DNA of 64,000 nucleotides from Thalassotalea eurytherma (lineage in GTDB: Bacteria > Pseudomonadota > Gammaproteobacteria > Enterobacterales > Alteromonadaceae): contig NZ_BSSU01000004.1 of NCBI RefSeq assembly GCF_030161415.1, forward strand, positions 1-64,000, read 5' to 3'. A program made the position numbers and the translations under genes. A model generated the notes under the pieces. That model was not told the origin of the DNA and made no database searches. It worked only from the letters and a program-made list of their open reading frames with translations. Positions 14,916-26,437 of this stretch are shown piece by piece. Within the stretch, counting starts at the first letter, position 1. Each line of letters begins with the position of its first letter.

Positions 14916-15863
14916 CTAAGGCATCATTTCCTCTTGATCCGCACCTTCTTTTTCAATCACTTCAGGAATTAAGTCTTCTTTTGAAACACCTAATGTCAAT
15001 GCAAGTGAGCTAGCGATGTAGATTGATGAATAAGTACCAATGAACACACCAAATAGTAACGCAGTTGCGAAACCATGGATTAACGCACCACCTTTAAAGA
15101 ACAGAGCAAGAAGTACAATAATCGTCGTTAATGAGGTAATAAACGTACGACCTAGTGTTTGCGTCAATGAGATATTAATAATTTGGCCAGTTTCTTCATC
15201 GCGAACCTTTCTGAAGTTTTCACGAATACGGTCAGACACAACAATGGTATCGTTTAACGAGTAACCGATAACCGCAAGTAATGCAGCAAGTACCGTTAAA
15301 TCAAACTCCAAACCTAACACTGAAAATAGACCAAGTGTTAACAATACATCATGGAATAAAGCGACCACAGCACCCACAGCAAAACGCCATTCAAAGCGGA
15401 ATGATACATATACTAAGATACAGATAAGTACCGTTAGCATAGCTAAACCGCCCTGCTCTGCTAAGTTATCACCAACACTTGCGCCAACAAATTCAATTCG
15501 GCGCATATCAATATTTTGGCCAGTGCCTTCGCGTAAAACGCTTAATACTTGATCACCTAACGTTTCAGCTTTTACATCTTCACGAACACCTAAACGAATA
15601 ACCACATCACGTGAGCTACCGTATAGTTGAACAACTGCGTCATCATAACCGTTGCTATCTAATACGCTTCGTAATTTCGTTAAATCAGCCGGCTGTTCAA
15701 AACCAACCTCAATTAATGTTCCGCCAGTAAAGTCTAAGCCAAAGTTAAGCTTATTGGTCGCTAAAGAAACTACACACATTAACATCACAAACACACTTAA
15801 CATCAGTGCAGGTTTGCGAAAACGCATAAAGTCGATAGGCTTTTCAAAATTCATAATTTGCAT
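14916..15863 (-). CDS. secF: protein translocase subunit SecF
   Basis: 315 aa, the normal length. With SecD it forms an inner-membrane complex that uses the proton gradient to finish protein export through SecYEG. Six membrane segments are expected. The first is near residues 17-35, followed by the periplasmic P1 region with the family motif LNFGLDFTGGTLIEV. The C-terminal membrane block includes VIGYSLNDTIVVSDRIREN. AAGGA lies seven bases before the ATG. It is the last gene of queA-tgt-yajC-secD-secF, 17 bp after secD. Confidence 0.97.
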   Translation of the reverse strand: MQIMNFEKPIDFMRFRKPALMLSVFVMLMCVVSLATNKLNFGLDFTGGTLIEVGFEQPADLTKLRSVLDSNGYDDAVVQLYGSSRDVVIRLGVREDVKAETLGDQVLSVLREGTGQNIDMRRIEFVGASVGDNLAEQGGLAMLTVLICILVYVSFRFEWRFAVGAVVALFHDVLLTLGLFSVLGLEFDLTVLAALLAVIGYSLNDTIVVSDRIRENFRKVRDEETGQIINISLTQTLGRTFITSLTTIIVLLALFFKGGALIHGFATALLFGVFIGTYSSIYIASSLALTLGVSKEDLIPEVIEKEGADQEEMMP

Positions 15864-15880
15864 AATAAAGTCCTTCGTCT

Positions 15881-17731
15881 TTAAATTGGTAGTTTCTCAA
15901 GGCGTCTACCGCCCCAAACACCATTTACAATGGTACGAGTTAATAAAATAGCGGTAAACATCGATGTGATAATACCGATAGATAACGTAACTGCGAAGCC
16001 TTTGATTGGGCCAGTACCAACAGCAAACAAAACAAACGCTGCAATCAAAGTCGTAATATTGGCATCAAGAATGGTTGAATAAGCGGCATCGTAACCTTGA
16101 TGAATCGCTTGTTGGACTGATTTACCATTACGCAATTCTTCGCGAATACGCTCAAAAATAAGTACGTTTGCGTCGACGGCCATACCAACGGTTAATACAA
16201 TACCCGCCATACCTGGTAACGTTAATGTTGCACCTGGGATCATCGACATAACACCAATAATCATAATAAGGTTAACGGTCAGTGCAACGTCAGCGACAAT
16301 GCCGAATGCACGGTAGTAAATAACCATAAAGATACAAACCGCGATAAAGCCTATAACAATCGCTTGAAGACCTAACTGTACGTTTTCAGCACCTAGAGAT
16401 GGTCCAACAGTACGTTCTTCAACAATTTGAATAGGTGCAATTAAGGCACCAGCACGAAGTAATAACGCTAAGTCATGTGCTTCAGCTTGGCTACCTGCAC
16501 CCGTAATACGGAAGCTTTTGCCTAATCGAGCTTGAATAGTTGGTGCAGAAATAACTTCTTCAACTTTTTCAAAGATGGTATTGCCTTCTGCATCAACTCT
16601 ACCTGTTGGCTTGTATTCAATAAATACAACCGCCATTGGCTTACCAATGTTGTTTTTGGTTGCGTTAGAGAATTTGCTACCACCTGGCGAATCAAGGGTA
16701 ATGTTTACTTGCGGGCGTGAATATTCATCGAAGCCAGATTTAGCATCAACAATATGATCACCCGTTAACATAACGCGTTTCTTTAACAGAATTGGGCGAT
16801 TAGTATCACGTTGATTTAATAGTTGAGAGCTTGCCGGTACACGACCACTTAAGGCTGCGTTCAAATCACCGTCAGTATCAACCATTCTAAATTCAATAGT
16901 CGCAGTTGCATTCAAAATTTTCTTAGCTTTTGCCGTATCTTGAATACCCGGTAATTCGATAACAATATGCTTTTGACCTTGACGTTGTACAAGCGGTTCT
17001 GCAACACCTAATTCATTTACACGGTTACGAATAATCGTAATGTTTTGCTGAAGCGCATATTCACGTGTTTCTTTTAATTTTTGCTCTGTCATGATCGCAG
17101 TAAGCGTTAAATCATCAGAGTTTTCGTCAAAAATAAAATCGCGGTAACGGCGAGATAGAAAGGTTTCTGCCGCGTCTAAATCTTCAGCATTTCTTAAGCG
17201 AATCTCAATGCCATTATCAGTGCGTTTAACACCTTTATAGCGAATTTTTTCGCCACGAAGGTCGGTACGAAAATCACCTACCATACCGTTTTCAGCTTTT
17301 AAGATGGCTTCGTTCATATTAACTTCCATTAAGAAGCTAACACCACCACTTAAATCTAAACCTAGTTTCATAGGCGCTCCGCCTACTGCAGCTAACCAAT
17401 CAGGTGTTGCTGGCGTAAGGTTTAACGCAACTGAATATTCTTCACCAATTTTTTCATCAAGTAAGTCACGCGCTCTTAACTGATCTTCAGTATTCTTGAA
17501 ACGAACCAATACTTGGTCTTTTTCAAATTCAGCGTTCATGTACTCAATTTGGTTTTCTTTAAGGGTACTTTCAACGTTTGCCTTCGTTGTCTCACTCGCT
17601 ACAAAGCCACGTAAGCCTGAAATTTGTACCGCTGGGTCTTCACCATAAAGGTTTGGTGCAGCATATAGGGCACTGATGGCAACAATGAACAGCACCATCA
17701 AGGTTTTCCATAATGGATACTTGTTTAACAC
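15881..17731 (-). CDS. secD: protein translocase subunit SecD
   Basis: 616 aa, close to the E. coli length. It has an N-terminal membrane segment (residues 8-26), a large periplasmic domain with [17 protein letters not shown] and the conserved [18 protein letters not shown], and a C-terminal membrane block. In that block, [19 protein letters not shown] carries the conserved Asp and Arg used in proton-driven movement. It partners SecF, encoded 17 bp downstream. A hairpin with a T-run separates it from yajC upstream, so part of the transcription may stop before it. Confidence 0.97.
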   Translation of the reverse strand: MLNKYPLWKTLMVLFIVAISALYAAPNLYGEDPAVQISGLRGFVASETTKANVESTLKENQIEYMNAEFEKDQVLVRFKNTEDQLRARDLLDEKIGEEYSVALNLTPATPDWLAAVGGAPMKLGLDLSGGVSFLMEVNMNEAILKAENGMVGDFRTDLRGEKIRYKGVKRTDNGIEIRLRNAEDLDAAETFLSRRYRDFIFDENSDDLTLTAIMTEQKLKETREYALQQNITIIRNRVNELGVAEPLVQRQGQKHIVIELPGIQDTAKAKKILNATATIEFRMVDTDGDLNAALSGRVPASSQLLNQRDTNRPILLKKRVMLTGDHIVDAKSGFDEYSRPQVNITLDSPGGSKFSNATKNNIGKPMAVVFIEYKPTGRVDAEGNTIFEKVEEVISAPTIQARLGKSFRITGAGSQAEAHDLALLLRAGALIAPIQIVEERTVGPSLGAENVQLGLQAIVIGFIAVCIFMVIYYRAFGIVADVALTVNLIMIIGVMSMIPGATLTLPGMAGIVLTVGMAVDANVLIFERIREELRNGKSVQQAIHQGYDAAYSTILDANITTLIAAFVLFAVGTGPIKGFAVTLSIGIITSMFTAILLTRTIVNGVWGGRRLEKLPI

Positions 17732-17762
17732 AATTTCATCCTAAAGTTATCTTTAATAAAGC

Positions 17763-17785
17763 AAAAAGCCGCAACAAGTGCGGCT
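17763..17785 (-). terminator. intra-operon hairpin with T-run between yajC and secD
   Basis: On the minus strand AGCCGC-7-base loop-GCGGCT is followed directly by TTTTT. It begins seven bases after the yajC stop and lies upstream of secD in the same operon. The stem is only 6 bp, so it is probably a partial terminator that lowers secDF expression relative to yajC. Confidence 0.55.
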
Positions 17786-17791
17786 ATTTGA

Positions 17792-18124
17792 CTACAAGCT
17801 TTTCATTGTGCCTTTTGGCAGTACTGCTGAAATAGCAGCTTTTTGTACTGTTACTTCAGTACCTTCAGCAATTGCAATCACAACAAAGTCTTTTTCATCA
17901 GAAACTTTTGCAATTTTACCTACTAAACCACCTTGTGTAAGCACTTCATCGCCTTTGCCTAATGCAGACATTAAGCTTTTATGCTCTTTAACACGTTTAG
18001 CTTGTGGGCGGTAAATCATAAAATAAAACACTAAACCAAACACAAGTAACATGATGATCATGTCCATACCGGCACCTGGAGCTGGCGCTGCTGCGGCGTG
18101 TGCTTTACTAATAAAAAAGTCCAT
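17792..18124 (-). CDS. yajC: preprotein translocase accessory protein YajC
   Basis: A 110-aa inner-membrane protein with one membrane segment at about residues 21-42 (MDMIIMLLVFGLVFYFMIYRPQ). The signature YRPQAKRVKEHKSLMSALGKGDEV and a cytosolic beta domain with TQGGLVGKI follow. It associates with SecDF. Its place between tgt and secD is the standard order in proteobacteria. Confidence 0.96.
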   Translation of the reverse strand: MDFFISKAHAAAAPAPGAGMDMIIMLLVFGLVFYFMIYRPQAKRVKEHKSLMSALGKGDEVLTQGGLVGKIAKVSDEKDFVVIAIAEGTEVTVQKAAISAVLPKGTMKSL

Positions 18125-18159
18125 AGTTTCCTCTTCTTATACTTCTATTAAACGTTAAA

Positions 18160-19305
<1,146 letters not shown>

Positions 19306-19335
19306 CTACCAGCGAAACAGGCTGATGGTAATTGG

Positions 19336-20391
19336 CTACACTAATGATAGTGTTTTACGTGTTAAAAACATGGCATCGCCATAACTAAAGAAACGATATT
19401 CATTTGCTACCGCTTCCTTATAGGCCGCCATAATATGCTCGTAGCCTGAAAAGGCACTTACCAGCATTAATAAAGTTGATTCAGACAGGTGGAAGTTCGT
19501 GATTAAACCATCAACCAACTGCCAATTGTATCCTGGCGTAATAAAGATACTGGTGTCTTGGTAATAAGGTGCTAGCTCAGTACCTGCATCTAATGCGCTT
19601 TTTGCTGCACTTTCTAACGAACGAACTGACGTAGTGCCAACAGCAATAATGCGTCCACCTCGCGCTTTGGTTTGTTTGATTTGCTCAACAACTTGTTCGC
19701 TTACTTCCACATATTCAGCATGCATAACATGGTCTTTTACGTCGTCGACCTTTACAGTTTGAAACGTACCAGCGCCCACATGCAAAGTAACAAAGGCAAG
19801 CTCAACACCTTTAGCCTTAATTTTTTCTAGTAACTCATCATCAAAATGCAATCCTGCCGTTGGCGCAGCAACCGCGCCTGGTTTTTCATTGTAAACCGTT
19901 TGATAGCGTTCTTTGTCACTGTCTTCGTCAGGACGGTCAATGTATGGCGGCAACGGCATATGACCAATGCGCTCTAGAATGTTTAGTACATTTTCATCAT
20001 GATTAAATTTCAGTTCAAAAAGCGCATCGTGACGTGCAACCATGGTGACATTCACTTCACCTTCTAAAATGATCTCTGAGCCAGGTTTGGGAGACTTACT
20101 GCAACGGACGTGCGCTAATACACTATGCTCATCTAAAATGCGTTCAACCAATACTTCAAGCTTTCCACCGCTCGCTTTTTGACCGAACATACGTGCAGGA
20201 ATAACGCGCGTATTATTGAAAACCAATAAATCGCCAGGTGCTAAATGTGACAACACATCAGGGAATGTTTGATGTGAAATATCGCCGGTATTGCCATCTA
20301 ACGCCATTAACCGGCTAGCCGTTCGTTGAGCTTTTGGATAACGAGCAATTAAATGTTCAGGTAAATCAAATGAAAAATCAGCTACACGCAT
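19336..20391 (-). CDS. queA: S-adenosylmethionine:tRNA ribosyltransferase-isomerase
   Basis: 351 aa. It transfers and isomerises ribose from AdoMet onto preQ1-tRNA to give epoxyqueuosine. Typical blocks are [75 protein letters not shown] and [17 protein letters not shown]. It is the first gene of the queA-tgt-yajC-secD-secF operon. The 259-bp region upstream separates it from the divergent aceK and shows no further gene. Confidence 0.98.
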   Translation of the reverse strand: MRVADFSFDLPEHLIARYPKAQRTASRLMALDGNTGDISHQTFPDVLSHLAPGDLLVFNNTRVIPARMFGQKASGGKLEVLVERILDEHSVLAHVRCSKSPKPGSEIILEGEVNVTMVARHDALFELKFNHDENVLNILERIGHMPLPPYIDRPDEDSDKERYQTVYNEKPGAVAAPTAGLHFDDELLEKIKAKGVELAFVTLHVGAGTFQTVKVDDVKDHVMHAEYVEVSEQVVEQIKQTKARGGRIIAVGTTSVRSLESAAKSALDAGTELAPYYQDTSIFITPGYNWQLVDGLITNFHLSESTLLMLVSAFSGYEHIMAAYKEAVANEYRFFSYGDAMFLTRKTLSLV

Positions 20392-20650
20392 TGGTTTTTT
20401 ACTAGTTTTTTGACAAGTTAAAATCGTGCGCTAGTCTAGTGTTAGCAGTAGATAATAGCAAGATAAAAGTGTTACTTTTACGCAATAAACTGTCATGTAA
20501 AAAGCACCTATTTATTCACAAAAATCTAATCGACTAAATAACGTTTAATAAGTAACTGTTATACTTGCTATTCATTAAATAACTTTTCGCCTTGCTAAGC
20601 AGTTTAATAGGCTTTAGGTTGAATCTATAAACGGTTGATATCGAGTTGTT

Positions 20651-22381
20651 ATGAATAATCTAGCCTACGCCATTGCCAAAACCATCCTTAATGGCTTTGA
20701 ACGCCATATTTTTCTATTTACTGAAATAACCCGCAGCGCAAAGCAGCGATTTGAACAATGCCAATGGCAAGACGTGCATTTAGCCGCAAAACAGCGAACC
20801 GACTTTTACGATAAACGTGTTACCGAAACCCTCTTTACGCTAAAGCAGGACTTTGAAATAGAGCAGTTAGATTGCCAACTTTGGCAAAATGTAAAACTTG
20901 CTTATGTTGAAATGCTAGAAAAACACCCACAGCCTGATTTAGCTGAGAGTTTTTATAATTCAATTTTTTGTCATTTATTTGAGCGTAAATATTACAACAA
21001 CGACTATATTTTTGTACAAACGACAGCCAGTAAAAGCCAACCAGTCGCAGCTGCACAGTTATACACGCGCTACTATCCTGACGAAAAAGGTTTAAAACAA
21101 ACCATTTACGATATTTTAGCAAAGCCACAATTTGATATCGCATACGAAAACCTAACCAGAGACGTTGATATTTTAATTGAGCAATTTTATCAACAATCAA
21201 AGAAAACTCATTACACACCAAAACAAATGTCTTTCGATATTCTCGACTTTGTCTTTTATCGGAACAAAGGCGCTTACATTATCGGAAAAGTAAATTCGCC
21301 AGGTGGAGAAACGCCTTTTATTCTTGCCTTAGTTAATAATGAACATGGCGGCATTGTGTTAGATGCCATGTTAAGTGCCAGCGAGGAAATGGCAGTGATA
21401 TTTGGTTTTGCTCGTGCGTACTTTTTTGTCGATTGCCAACACCCGTATGCACTTGTGGCATTTTTGAAAAAGCTGATCCCACATAAAACAAAAGCTGAAC
21501 TCTATTCGGCTATTGGTTATCACAAACAGGGTAAAACACAGTTCTATCGCGATTTCCTTAATCATTTATCAAGTAGCGATGATCAGCTTATTTTGGCACC
21601 AGGTATTAAAGGCATGGTGATGTCTGTATTCACATTACCGTCCTACCCTTATGTATTTAAAATAATTAAAGATAAATTTTCGCCTTCAAAAAGCGTAACA
21701 AAAGCCGAAGTAAAAGAAAAATACCGTCTGGTAAAACTCCATGATCGTGTCGGCCGCATGGCAGACACCATGGAATATTCAGAAGTCGCTTTTCCAAAGT
21801 CTCGTTTTAGCCAAGAATTACTTGATGAACTATTAACGGTTGCACCTTCTATTGTTCGATTTGAAGATGATCTTGTCGTTATACAGCATATGTACATTGA
21901 ACGCAGAATGACACCACTAAATCTTTTCTTAGCTGATGCAAATGAAAAAGAACAAGAAGACGCACTGTTTGGCTACGGGCAAGCAATAAAGCAACTGATT
22001 GCAGCTGACATCTTTCCAGGCGACATGCTATTAAAAAACTTTGGCGTAACACGCCATGGTCGCGTTATCTTTTACGATTATGATGAAATAACCTATATGG
22101 ATGAAGTCTGCTTTAGAACAAAGCCAGAGCCAAAAACAGAAGAACAAATATATGCCTCAGAACCTTGGTATACGGTTAATCCTGGCGATGTTTTTCCAGA
22201 AGAATTAGCGATTTTTGCATTAGCCAACCCAACCTATAAAACATTATTTAAAAAACACCATGAAGATTTACTTTCCGCGCCTTATTGGCAACAAGCACAA
22301 AGTAACGTGGCAAACGGAGTTATTGAAGACGTATTCCCGTACCCGACAGAAATGCGTTTTTGCCACCATTACCTTAAGTAG
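20651..22381 (+). CDS. aceK: isocitrate dehydrogenase kinase/phosphatase
   Basis: 576 aa, close to the 578 aa of E. coli. This bifunctional enzyme phosphorylates and reactivates isocitrate dehydrogenase, switching flux between the TCA cycle and the glyoxylate bypass. The N-terminal regulatory half (YNSIFCHLFERKYYNNDYIFVQ) and the kinase-like half are intact. In the latter, the loop APGIKGMVMSVFTLPSYPYVFKIIKD holds the ATP-binding region, and MLLKNFGVTRHGRVIFYDYDEI is the catalytic/metal block. It is not next to aceBA here; the gene stands alone, divergent from queA. No terminator is obvious downstream. Confidence 0.97.
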   Translation: MNNLAYAIAKTILNGFERHIFLFTEITRSAKQRFEQCQWQDVHLAAKQRTDFYDKRVTETLFTLKQDFEIEQLDCQLWQNVKLAYVEMLEKHPQPDLAESFYNSIFCHLFERKYYNNDYIFVQTTASKSQPVAAAQLYTRYYPDEKGLKQTIYDILAKPQFDIAYENLTRDVDILIEQFYQQSKKTHYTPKQMSFDILDFVFYRNKGAYIIGKVNSPGGETPFILALVNNEHGGIVLDAMLSASEEMAVIFGFARAYFFVDCQHPYALVAFLKKLIPHKTKAELYSAIGYHKQGKTQFYRDFLNHLSSSDDQLILAPGIKGMVMSVFTLPSYPYVFKIIKDKFSPSKSVTKAEVKEKYRLVKLHDRVGRMADTMEYSEVAFPKSRFSQELLDELLTVAPSIVRFEDDLVVIQHMYIERRMTPLNLFLADANEKEQEDALFGYGQAIKQLIAADIFPGDMLLKNFGVTRHGRVIFYDYDEITYMDEVCFRTKPEPKTEEQIYASEPWYTVNPGDVFPEELAIFALANPTYKTLFKKHHEDLLSAPYWQQAQSNVANGVIEDVFPYPTEMRFCHHYLK

Positions 22382-22493
22382 TTAGAGGTAATACCGTATA
22401 AAAGCTTACTGGTGAAAAACAACGCAAAAAGACAGAAAAAACGATGGGAGTGGATATAAAATAAGCGAACGGTAAAAATTCGTAAATTTACTC

Positions 22494-22521
22494 TTTACCT
22501 TTTTAAAAGCATACGTATAAT
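22494..22521 (+). promoter_or_regulatory. promoter of tRNA-Trp
   Basis: A -35-like TTTACC (22494-22499), a 16-base spacer and a perfect -10 TATAAT (22516-22521). A GC-rich discriminator (GCTCGC) follows, typical of stringently controlled stable-RNA promoters. The mature tRNA begins 14 bases after the -10. Confidence 0.75.
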
Positions 22522-22534
22522 GCTCGCTTGTTGC

Positions 22535-22611
22535 AGGGGTATAGTTCCAATTGGTAGAACAGCGGTCTCCAAAACCGACGGTTGGGAGTTCGAATCTCTC
22601 TACCCCTGCCA
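22535..22611 (+). tRNA. trpT: tRNA-Trp (anticodon CCA)
   Basis: The cloverleaf can be drawn completely. The acceptor AGGGGTA (22535-22541) pairs with TACCCCT (22601-22607). The anticodon loop CTCCAAA has CCA at 22569-22571, and the T-arm is GGGAG-TTCGAAT-CTCTC. The discriminator G and encoded CCA end at 22611. A CCA anticodon reads UGG only, relevant to the TGA-containing CpcT-like gene in this window. Confidence 0.97.
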
Positions 22612-22681
22612 TTCTTCCTTCTTTGCATCCCTTATATATTTCGTTACTATAGAATTCCTTTTGTTTGATGCAGTAGCCTTA

Positions 22682-23041
22682 ATGACAATTTCACAAAGAC
22701 AATACGATATTTTAAACGAAATTGGCATAGACCTATGGCAAGCTAAAACGTCAACTAAGCAAAAACACGTTAGTTACGCTGAAATTTCAAAAATCGACTA
22801 TGAACAACTTGTTCAAACGCAATTATTTCAAGATATCTTAATGGCAATGAATATTGATACAGACCAACACCAGCTGGTCTCTGGCCATATTGATTTAGGC
22901 TTAATTAACTGGCAATTTAGCCAAGAAAACACGTGTTATTATCAAGACCAATTGCTGGTAACACCCTCGCTAGATGATATTAAACAATCTAGTCAGTTGA
23001 AACGCCAGCTCTGGCAAACCATTAACGAACTTCGCACATGA
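22682..23041 (+). CDS. holD: DNA polymerase III subunit psi
   Basis: 119 aa from ATG 22682. Earlier in-frame codons run back through the tRNA and are not real. The N-terminus MTISQRQYDILNEIGIDLW matches the psi-subunit region that binds chi, and the body is a small alpha/beta domain. Psi bridges the clamp loader to chi and SSB. Sequence conservation in this family is low, but the 4-base overlap (ATGA) with rimI reproduces the classical holD-rimI order. No strong ribosome site is visible. Confidence 0.88.
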   Translation: MTISQRQYDILNEIGIDLWQAKTSTKQKHVSYAEISKIDYEQLVQTQLFQDILMAMNIDTDQHQLVSGHIDLGLINWQFSQENTCYYQDQLLVTPSLDDIKQSSQLKRQLWQTINELRT

Positions 23042-23484
23042 CACTAGCATTTACAGACCTTAATCAAGCTTCGGTAGAGGCTATTATGCCTATCGAACAA
23101 GCGTGTCACTCTCATCCATGGAATGAAAAGTTAATGCGCAGTTGTATTGGCGGACGCTACTTTGGCGCTGTCGCAAAACTAAACAATAAGATAATAGGCT
23201 TTTATATTGCTGATAATGTTGTCGGTGACTCTACCTTAATGGATATTTGTGTTGCACCTGAACAGCAAGGTAATGGATACGGAAAAGCGTTATTAAACCA
23301 ATACCTTAGCCATGCAAAAAAACTCGACTGTTTAACACTATTTTTAGAAGTACGTTCAAGCAATATCAGTGCACAAATGCTCTATATCAATCACGGTTAT
23401 GTAGAAACAGGGCGACGAACTGGCTATTACCCGAAAGCAATAGGTTACGAAGACGCAATCATAATGCGTAAAAATCTAGGTTAA
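23038..23484 (+). CDS. rimI: ribosomal protein S18 alanine N-acetyltransferase
   Basis: A 148-aa GNAT-family acetyltransferase that acetylates the N-terminal Ala of S18. The acetyl-CoA loop Q/R-x-x-G-x-G/A is visible as PEQQGNGYGKALL. C-terminal hallmarks of RimI are LFLEVRSSNISAQMLYINHGY (LEVR...A...Y...GF-type) and GRRTGYYP. It is coupled to holD by a 4-base overlap. Confidence 0.95.
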   Translation: MTLAFTDLNQASVEAIMPIEQACHSHPWNEKLMRSCIGGRYFGAVAKLNNKIIGFYIADNVVGDSTLMDICVAPEQQGNGYGKALLNQYLSHAKKLDCLTLFLEVRSSNISAQMLYINHGYVETGRRTGYYPKAIGYEDAIIMRKNLG

Positions 23485-23665
23485 CTGCGGCAAGTAGTTA
23501 GATTTATTAACTATTGCCTAGCGTTAAAATTCACTTGAAAAATTACTATATCCTCCTAATATGCGCAGCCTACGCACATTTTGCTATCAATGATTATAAT
23601 TTGTAGCAAGCGTTACGTTAAGTATTTGTTAAAATTATTGAACAACATTATGGCTCCCAGGTTTA

Positions 23666-25579
23666 ATGATGAAAATCCTCTCTATCCGAAATAAAATTTT
23701 TATCTCTCTGATTAGTCTGGTATTGCTAACAGCCATACTTATCGGTACGTTTGGTCAACTTAGTGCTCGTTCCGTGGTTGAAGAACGTATGCTAGGCTCC
23801 GAAATTCCATCTACGGTGCAAAACGTTAGTGCTCAAATTAACAATGAAATATCTGAAATGTTGGTCATTTCAACTCAACTAGCCACTGATAGCTTTATTT
23901 TAGACTGGAACGAAAATGGCCGTTCTAAAGCCGGTGAAGCGCAATTAGTGCAAAAACTTAAAGACATTACACAAACCTTTGACTTAAGTGCAGCCTCATT
24001 TGCCGACAGACAATCAGCGATGTATTGGAACCAAGATGGTTTCTTACGCCAATTAAAAAATGACAATATTGATGGCTGGTTTTACGCATACCGTGACAGC
24101 GCTAAGCAGACGAGTGCTAGTTTATATCACTACCCTAATTCAAATAAAATTGATGTATTTATTAATTATCAACAGCTACAAGGTGCTGGCTTATCCGGTA
24201 TCGCCAAGTCATTTGAAGCGATGGCAGAGCTCCTCAACTCGTTCAAAATAGAGGAAACAGGTTTTGTATATTTAGTTGACGGCAATGGCGTTATCCAACT
24301 TCATCGCAACAAATCACTCATCGGTAAGTCTATCAATGAGATATACAAAACTAATGTTGATAGCTTACTCAATCAAACTGACTTCAACTTAGCAGAAAGC
24401 CTATTTGAGCAGGATCTACTGGTAGCCTCAAGCCATATCGATAGTGCAAACTGGTTTGTTGTTGCCCAAGTACCACGTTCTGAAATATTCCACGCGATAG
24501 ATGAAGCTCGCCAGCAAATCATGCTCACGATGCTTGTCATTATACTTATCGCTTTTGTACTGGCTTATTTCATTACAAACAGCATTACACAACCTATTGC
24601 ACAACTTGCGACAATGTTCCAAGAATTAGGTCGAGGACAAGCAAACATTTCCCACAGACTGCCTGAAAAAGGCCAACAAGAAATGATTGCGGTAGCAAAA
24701 GGTTACAATCAATTTATTAGTAAATTAGCAGCTGTATTTGTTCAGGTAGAGGAAAATAGCCAAAAGCTGCACGATATTGCTGTAAAACTAAATAATGATG
24801 CAAATACAAGTATCAGCGGTTCAATTACTAGTGATGAAAATACTCAACATATCTCAACCGCGCTCAGCCAAATTGGTGAAACGGTATCTGAGATCGCGAA
24901 AAACGCGTTGGAAGCTTCAGATATCGCAACTAACATTCAAACAAATGAATCTCATGTCCAACAAGTTATTGAGCAAACAGATAATGACATTAGCAACCTT
25001 GCGGAAAAAATTAATGATATCGCTACAGTAATTAATTCGCTCACCGTAAATACTGAAACCATTGCCAATGCACTGTCAGCTATTGAGACTATTTCTGCTC
25101 AAACTAACTTACTGGCACTAAATGCAGCTATTGAAGCCGCTCGCGCTGGTGAACATGGCAGAGGTTTTTCTGTCGTTGCCGATGAAGTGCGAAACTTGGC
25201 GGCGCAAACAGCGACGTCAACAACACAAATACAGGGGATTATGGAAACCTTACGAGCTTCTTCGGCATCTGCCTCTTCTGAAATTGAGGGGGTTATCGAG
25301 CAATCTAAACACACCTCAGCATCAATTGAAAAAGCACGTCAAGATCTGTTAAAAAGTGTCGAGTTAACACATAAGATTACCAATACGTCTCACATTGTTG
25401 CGACGGCAACAGAAGAGCAATCTATTACCTTAACGGATATCAACGCCAATATGGATGAGTTTACGTCTACAGCAGTAGATAATCGTGAAATGGTACAGAA
25501 ATATGCTGATGAAACTCAAACCTTACAAGGTCTTTCGCAAGATCTCGAAAAGTTGATGGCACAATTTAAGAAGCATTAA
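23666..25579 (+). CDS. methyl-accepting chemotaxis protein with periplasmic Cache domain
   Basis: A 637-aa chemoreceptor. The first membrane segment is at about residues 12-30. The periplasmic sensor (about 35-280) has a dCache-like pattern ([32 protein letters not shown]). The second membrane segment (about 285-306) leads to HAMP ([18 protein letters not shown]) and a long coiled coil. The hairpin tip ([22 protein letters not shown]...) holds the highly conserved CheA/CheW contact region. The ligand is unknown; the Cache type often binds amino or organic acids. Two ATGs are adjacent; AGG is spaced better for the second (23669). It is monocistronic. Confidence 0.95.
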   Translation: MMKILSIRNKIFISLISLVLLTAILIGTFGQLSARSVVEERMLGSEIPSTVQNVSAQINNEISEMLVISTQLATDSFILDWNENGRSKAGEAQLVQKLKDITQTFDLSAASFADRQSAMYWNQDGFLRQLKNDNIDGWFYAYRDSAKQTSASLYHYPNSNKIDVFINYQQLQGAGLSGIAKSFEAMAELLNSFKIEETGFVYLVDGNGVIQLHRNKSLIGKSINEIYKTNVDSLLNQTDFNLAESLFEQDLLVASSHIDSANWFVVAQVPRSEIFHAIDEARQQIMLTMLVIILIAFVLAYFITNSITQPIAQLATMFQELGRGQANISHRLPEKGQQEMIAVAKGYNQFISKLAAVFVQVEENSQKLHDIAVKLNNDANTSISGSITSDENTQHISTALSQIGETVSEIAKNALEASDIATNIQTNESHVQQVIEQTDNDISNLAEKINDIATVINSLTVNTETIANALSAIETISAQTNLLALNAAIEAARAGEHGRGFSVVADEVRNLAAQTATSTTQIQGIMETLRASSASASSEIEGVIEQSKHTSASIEKARQDLLKSVELTHKITNTSHIVATATEEQSITLTDINANMDEFTSTAVDNREMVQKYADETQTLQGLSQDLEKLMAQFKKH

Positions 25580-25592
25580 CGTTCAATAGAGC

Positions 25593-25614
25593 ACAAAGGG
25601 AAGCCTCCCTTTGT
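25593..25614 (+). terminator. terminator of the chemoreceptor gene
   Basis: A perfect 9-bp stem ACAAAGGGA / TCCCTTTGT with a 4-base loop, 14 bases after the stop. The following TCTTAATC is only a weak T-tract. Confidence 0.6.
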
Positions 25615-25620
25615 TCTTAA

Positions 25621-25758
25621 TCAGCTTTTATTTGGTGCTACCACTATTTTATCATTATCACGCAAATAAATTACGGTGCCCTTTTCAATAGTCACAGAAG
25701 CCGCATCTATGACTGATGAATCAAAATAGCAGCCTTGGCTAAGTGATTTAACGTCATC
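25621..25758 (-). pseudogene. orphan gene fragment, 45 codons without a start
   Basis: The minus strand has an open frame that begins right after two stops and ends at the TGA at 25621-25623. It encodes DDVKSLSQGCYFDSSVIDAA followed by SVTIEKGTVIYLRDNDK and IVVAPNKS. It has no start codon, yet codon choice and the hydrophobic pattern look protein-like, which suggests the 3' remnant of a lost gene. The family is not recognised. Confidence is limited by its short length. Confidence 0.35.
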
Positions 25759-26133
25759 TTACTATTTCTTGTAGTTAACTGTTCCTGCAATAACAACCGC
25801 TCTAAATTCCTGCGTTCCTGTTATCTACTAACCATTAAAACTGTCGGAAACCGTAATAATGAACACCTAATTTCCCTTTTCGCTACTGCCCCACAAAAGC
25901 GTTTCTTCCACATGAGGCTTGCTAGCGCTCATTGTTCGCCAAACCAAGCCTAATATTTTTAGAAATCATCGAATGGAAATTGATAGACAGGGAAGACGTT
26001 AATGTAAGTAAAAATGCTATTCATTCAAAATTAGTGATGAATTTACAAGGTTTAACAAACCATTACTATTTTACTAAAGATAATATAACGCCCCACTAAT
26101 ATGATTAAGCTACAATCAACATTGGAGTTAACC
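25759..26133. other. gene-poor stretch, nothing assignable
   Basis: About 375 bp between the orphan fragment and the next small gene. Stops are frequent in all frames, with no strong hairpin, tRNA or repeat. It may be decayed coding DNA, because it adjoins the gene fragment. Confidence 0.5.
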
Positions 26134-26379
26134 ATGGGTTCTCACAAAACATACAGTAAAAATGCTTTTCAACAAAGCCATGTTGCAAGCGCTCGTTGGG
26201 TAGCAGAACAAGCGATTTTTAAACTAGCGGAGATTACCCCTCATAGTCAGGCAACTTGTGCTGCGATACTTTCAGAGCAACTTAATCAAGTAGCACCTAA
26301 CGATAAAAAAACGCAGGAAAGCACCATAAGCCATGATGAACTCGCTGATATTTCCCGGCGTTTTAACAAATTTAGCTAA
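26134..26379 (+). CDS. small hypothetical protein
   Basis: 81 aa from the ATG at 26134, chosen because GGAG lies six bases upstream; an upstream ATG at 26101 lacks a ribosome site. It is soluble, with no signal or membrane segment. It is mostly helical by appearance (SARWVAEQAIFKLAEI, TCAAILSEQLNQVAP) with a single cysteine. Not recognised. It stands alone, upstream of and convergent with the M56 gene. Confidence 0.55.
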   Translation: MGSHKTYSKNAFQQSHVASARWVAEQAIFKLAEITPHSQATCAAILSEQLNQVAPNDKKTQESTISHDELADISRRFNKFS

Positions 26380-26437
26380 GCAAACAAGCATTTTGCAAAA
26401 CACAGCCTTTCGCTCAACCAATAGGCTCCTACAACAA

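Noticed and set aside
22406-22612. 68-codon minus-strand frame MAGVERFELPTVGFGDR...
   Set aside because: It is read from the complement of tRNA-Trp and its promoter; such VERFELPT-type frames are a well-known annotation artefact of tRNA genes.
22520-22681. N-terminal extension of holD to 22520
   Set aside because: It runs through the tRNA-Trp gene. The psi-subunit N-terminus begins at ATG 22682.
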